From contig NC_059550.1 in the NCBI RefSeq assembly GCF_905220415.1, forward strand, positions 5,520,501 through 5,584,500: a stretch of 64,000 bases of DNA, in the 5' to 3' direction. The position numbers were made by a program, and so were the translations under genes. Shown piece after piece: positions 63,015 through 64,000 of the stretch. This stretch comes from Colias croceus (taxonomy: Eukaryota > Arthropoda > Insecta > Lepidoptera > Pieridae). The notes below the pieces were generated by a model. That model had not been told where the DNA came from. It worked only from the letters and a program-made list of their open reading frames with translations, and searched no databases. Position 1 is the stretch's first letter; every line of letters begins with the position of its first letter.

Positions 63015-63049
63015 ATGATGGATTGCATTGCATTTCCATGGACGTATAG
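63015..63049 (+). CDS. Possible first coding exon, unknown gene (partial)
   Basis: ATGATGGATTGC begins a frame of 11 codons plus two bases (MMDCIAFPWTY). It runs straight into a splice donor (TATAG|GTAACATC). Position just after a GC-rich leader supports a short first exon with a phase-2 junction. I do not recognise the product, and the next exon is not in the window, so this rests only on context. Confidence 0.3.
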
Positions 63050-64000
63050 GTAACATCTTAATTCGTAATGCAAACTAGTTGCCTGTAATAAATGAACAAA
63101 AGGAACGCACAAAACTCGTTTCGTGCATGCTTCTTTTAAGTTTTCAATCTCTTTTAGGACGAGGCATATGTAACTATGAGATATAACCTTGAAGACAATT
63201 AGAACATAATGATTAGTTGCAGTCTGTGAAGCTTTTAGTATTCAAAATCTCATTTTAATACACGAGTCATGAAATTAGAGACCTCGAGACTGCCCCGATA
63301 TTACGAAACGTTTTCCTCGACTCTTTTATGTTTATTGTAATATAAATATTTTCAATAACAAAGACTTCTGTAATACACGAAGAGTCAATATAATCAAAAT
63401 ATTGCATAGAATGTTTCTCAATTAGAATGAGAACGTAACGTGACTTCTTATAAGACTTTCTAATTAACAATGTAGAGTCATGTAGAGTCATAATAGCAAG
63501 CCGTGTGCCAAAACATAATCGCATAGAGCTTTTGAATCGAAAACGATATAGTGGCACACAGAATGGCTTGTAAAATTGAATCTTAATTTATTATGTTCAT
63601 GCAGAGTCGCGCCAGAATATGGTTCCCCTCGCTCTGTTCACTGCCTCTGGTTATCAGCTTACAAAATGACTGAGTCTATCCCGTTCTGGCGGGCATTTAA
63701 TCGCTATATATCCGTCCTCTTTTGACGCATATTGCGCGTTTTTCTTCTTTTGCCGCGTCATATGCCAGTGTTAAAACCACAAGCATAGTCTAAGTGTTCG
63801 GAAAGTATGCTTAAGGTAGTTTTATGGGATTGTTGGGGTCCGAGGGCATAGCGCGAGAATTTGACCTCAATTGATTGAAATTTCTTTGTTTAAAGGGTCG
63901 GTAGGTAGTATTAATAGGAGGGTAATATTAAGGGCATCTGCGCATCCGAGCCGCGCAGTTACACTGTTGGTGCCCGCCCGAGTCGCACGTGGGGTGTCTC
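63050..64000 (+). other. Probable first intron of the right-end gene
   Basis: AT-rich sequence follows the donor. From 63600 on there are GC-richer blocks (GCAGAGTCGCGCCAGAATAT, GGCGGGCATTTAATCGC, CGCATATTGCGCG, then GTGCCCGCCCGAGTCGCACG at the window end). These may be regulatory elements or another promoter. No exon was identified. Confidence 0.35.

Overview
This is a eukaryotic, AT-rich, intron-bearing sequence, most likely from a moth or butterfly. The reasons are short exons with GT/AG introns, a lysosomal DNase II gene of insect type, a tRNA-derived SINE ending in a GAT/TGA microsatellite, a mariner element, and several copies of the CTAG-ended, GCGGGCGAAGCCGC-hairpin repeats typical of lepidopteran genomes. 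It is not bacterial: there are no operons or CRISPR arrays.

Region 1 (1-10.9 kb, + strand) holds the last eight exons of methylmalonate-semialdehyde dehydrogenase (ALDH6A1). The first exon or exons lie left of the window. Its introns are full of mobile DNA: a 2.2-kb element with identical 345-bp LTRs and no gene (1727-3902), a 2.9-kb palindrome carrying 120-bp tandem repeats on both arms (4963-7827), and a SINE with a perfect 9-bp target duplication (9356-9672).

Region 2 (11.9-19.1 kb, + strand) is a tandem pair of DNase II family genes with shared intron phases. The first has both HxK catalytic motifs. The second has lost both (HTK to AAH, HSK to HMR) and is a candidate secreted pseudoenzyme.

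Region 3 (19.1-28.3 kb) holds one minus-strand gene for a membrane-anchored short-chain dehydrogenase/reductase-like protein. Its cofactor glycines and its YxxxK catalytic pair are both substituted. Its introns contain a 2.05-kb foldback element with equal 468-bp arms, a tRNA-Gly(CCC) gene on the opposite strand, a 42-bp perfect palindrome, and decayed tandem copies of the end of its fourth exon. A 597-bp PIF/Harbinger remnant lies downstream of it.

Region 4 (28.3-62.5 kb) has no gene I can support. It is AT-rich intergenic or intronic DNA with a complete but inactivated mariner (33588-34880) and scattered short repeats.

Region 5 (62.6-64 kb) becomes GC/CpG-rich and looks like a promoter, 5' UTR and perhaps a tiny first coding exon of a + strand gene that continues to the right.

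All exon borders were deduced by eye from reading frame, splice consensus and recall of protein families. No alignment or expression data were used.
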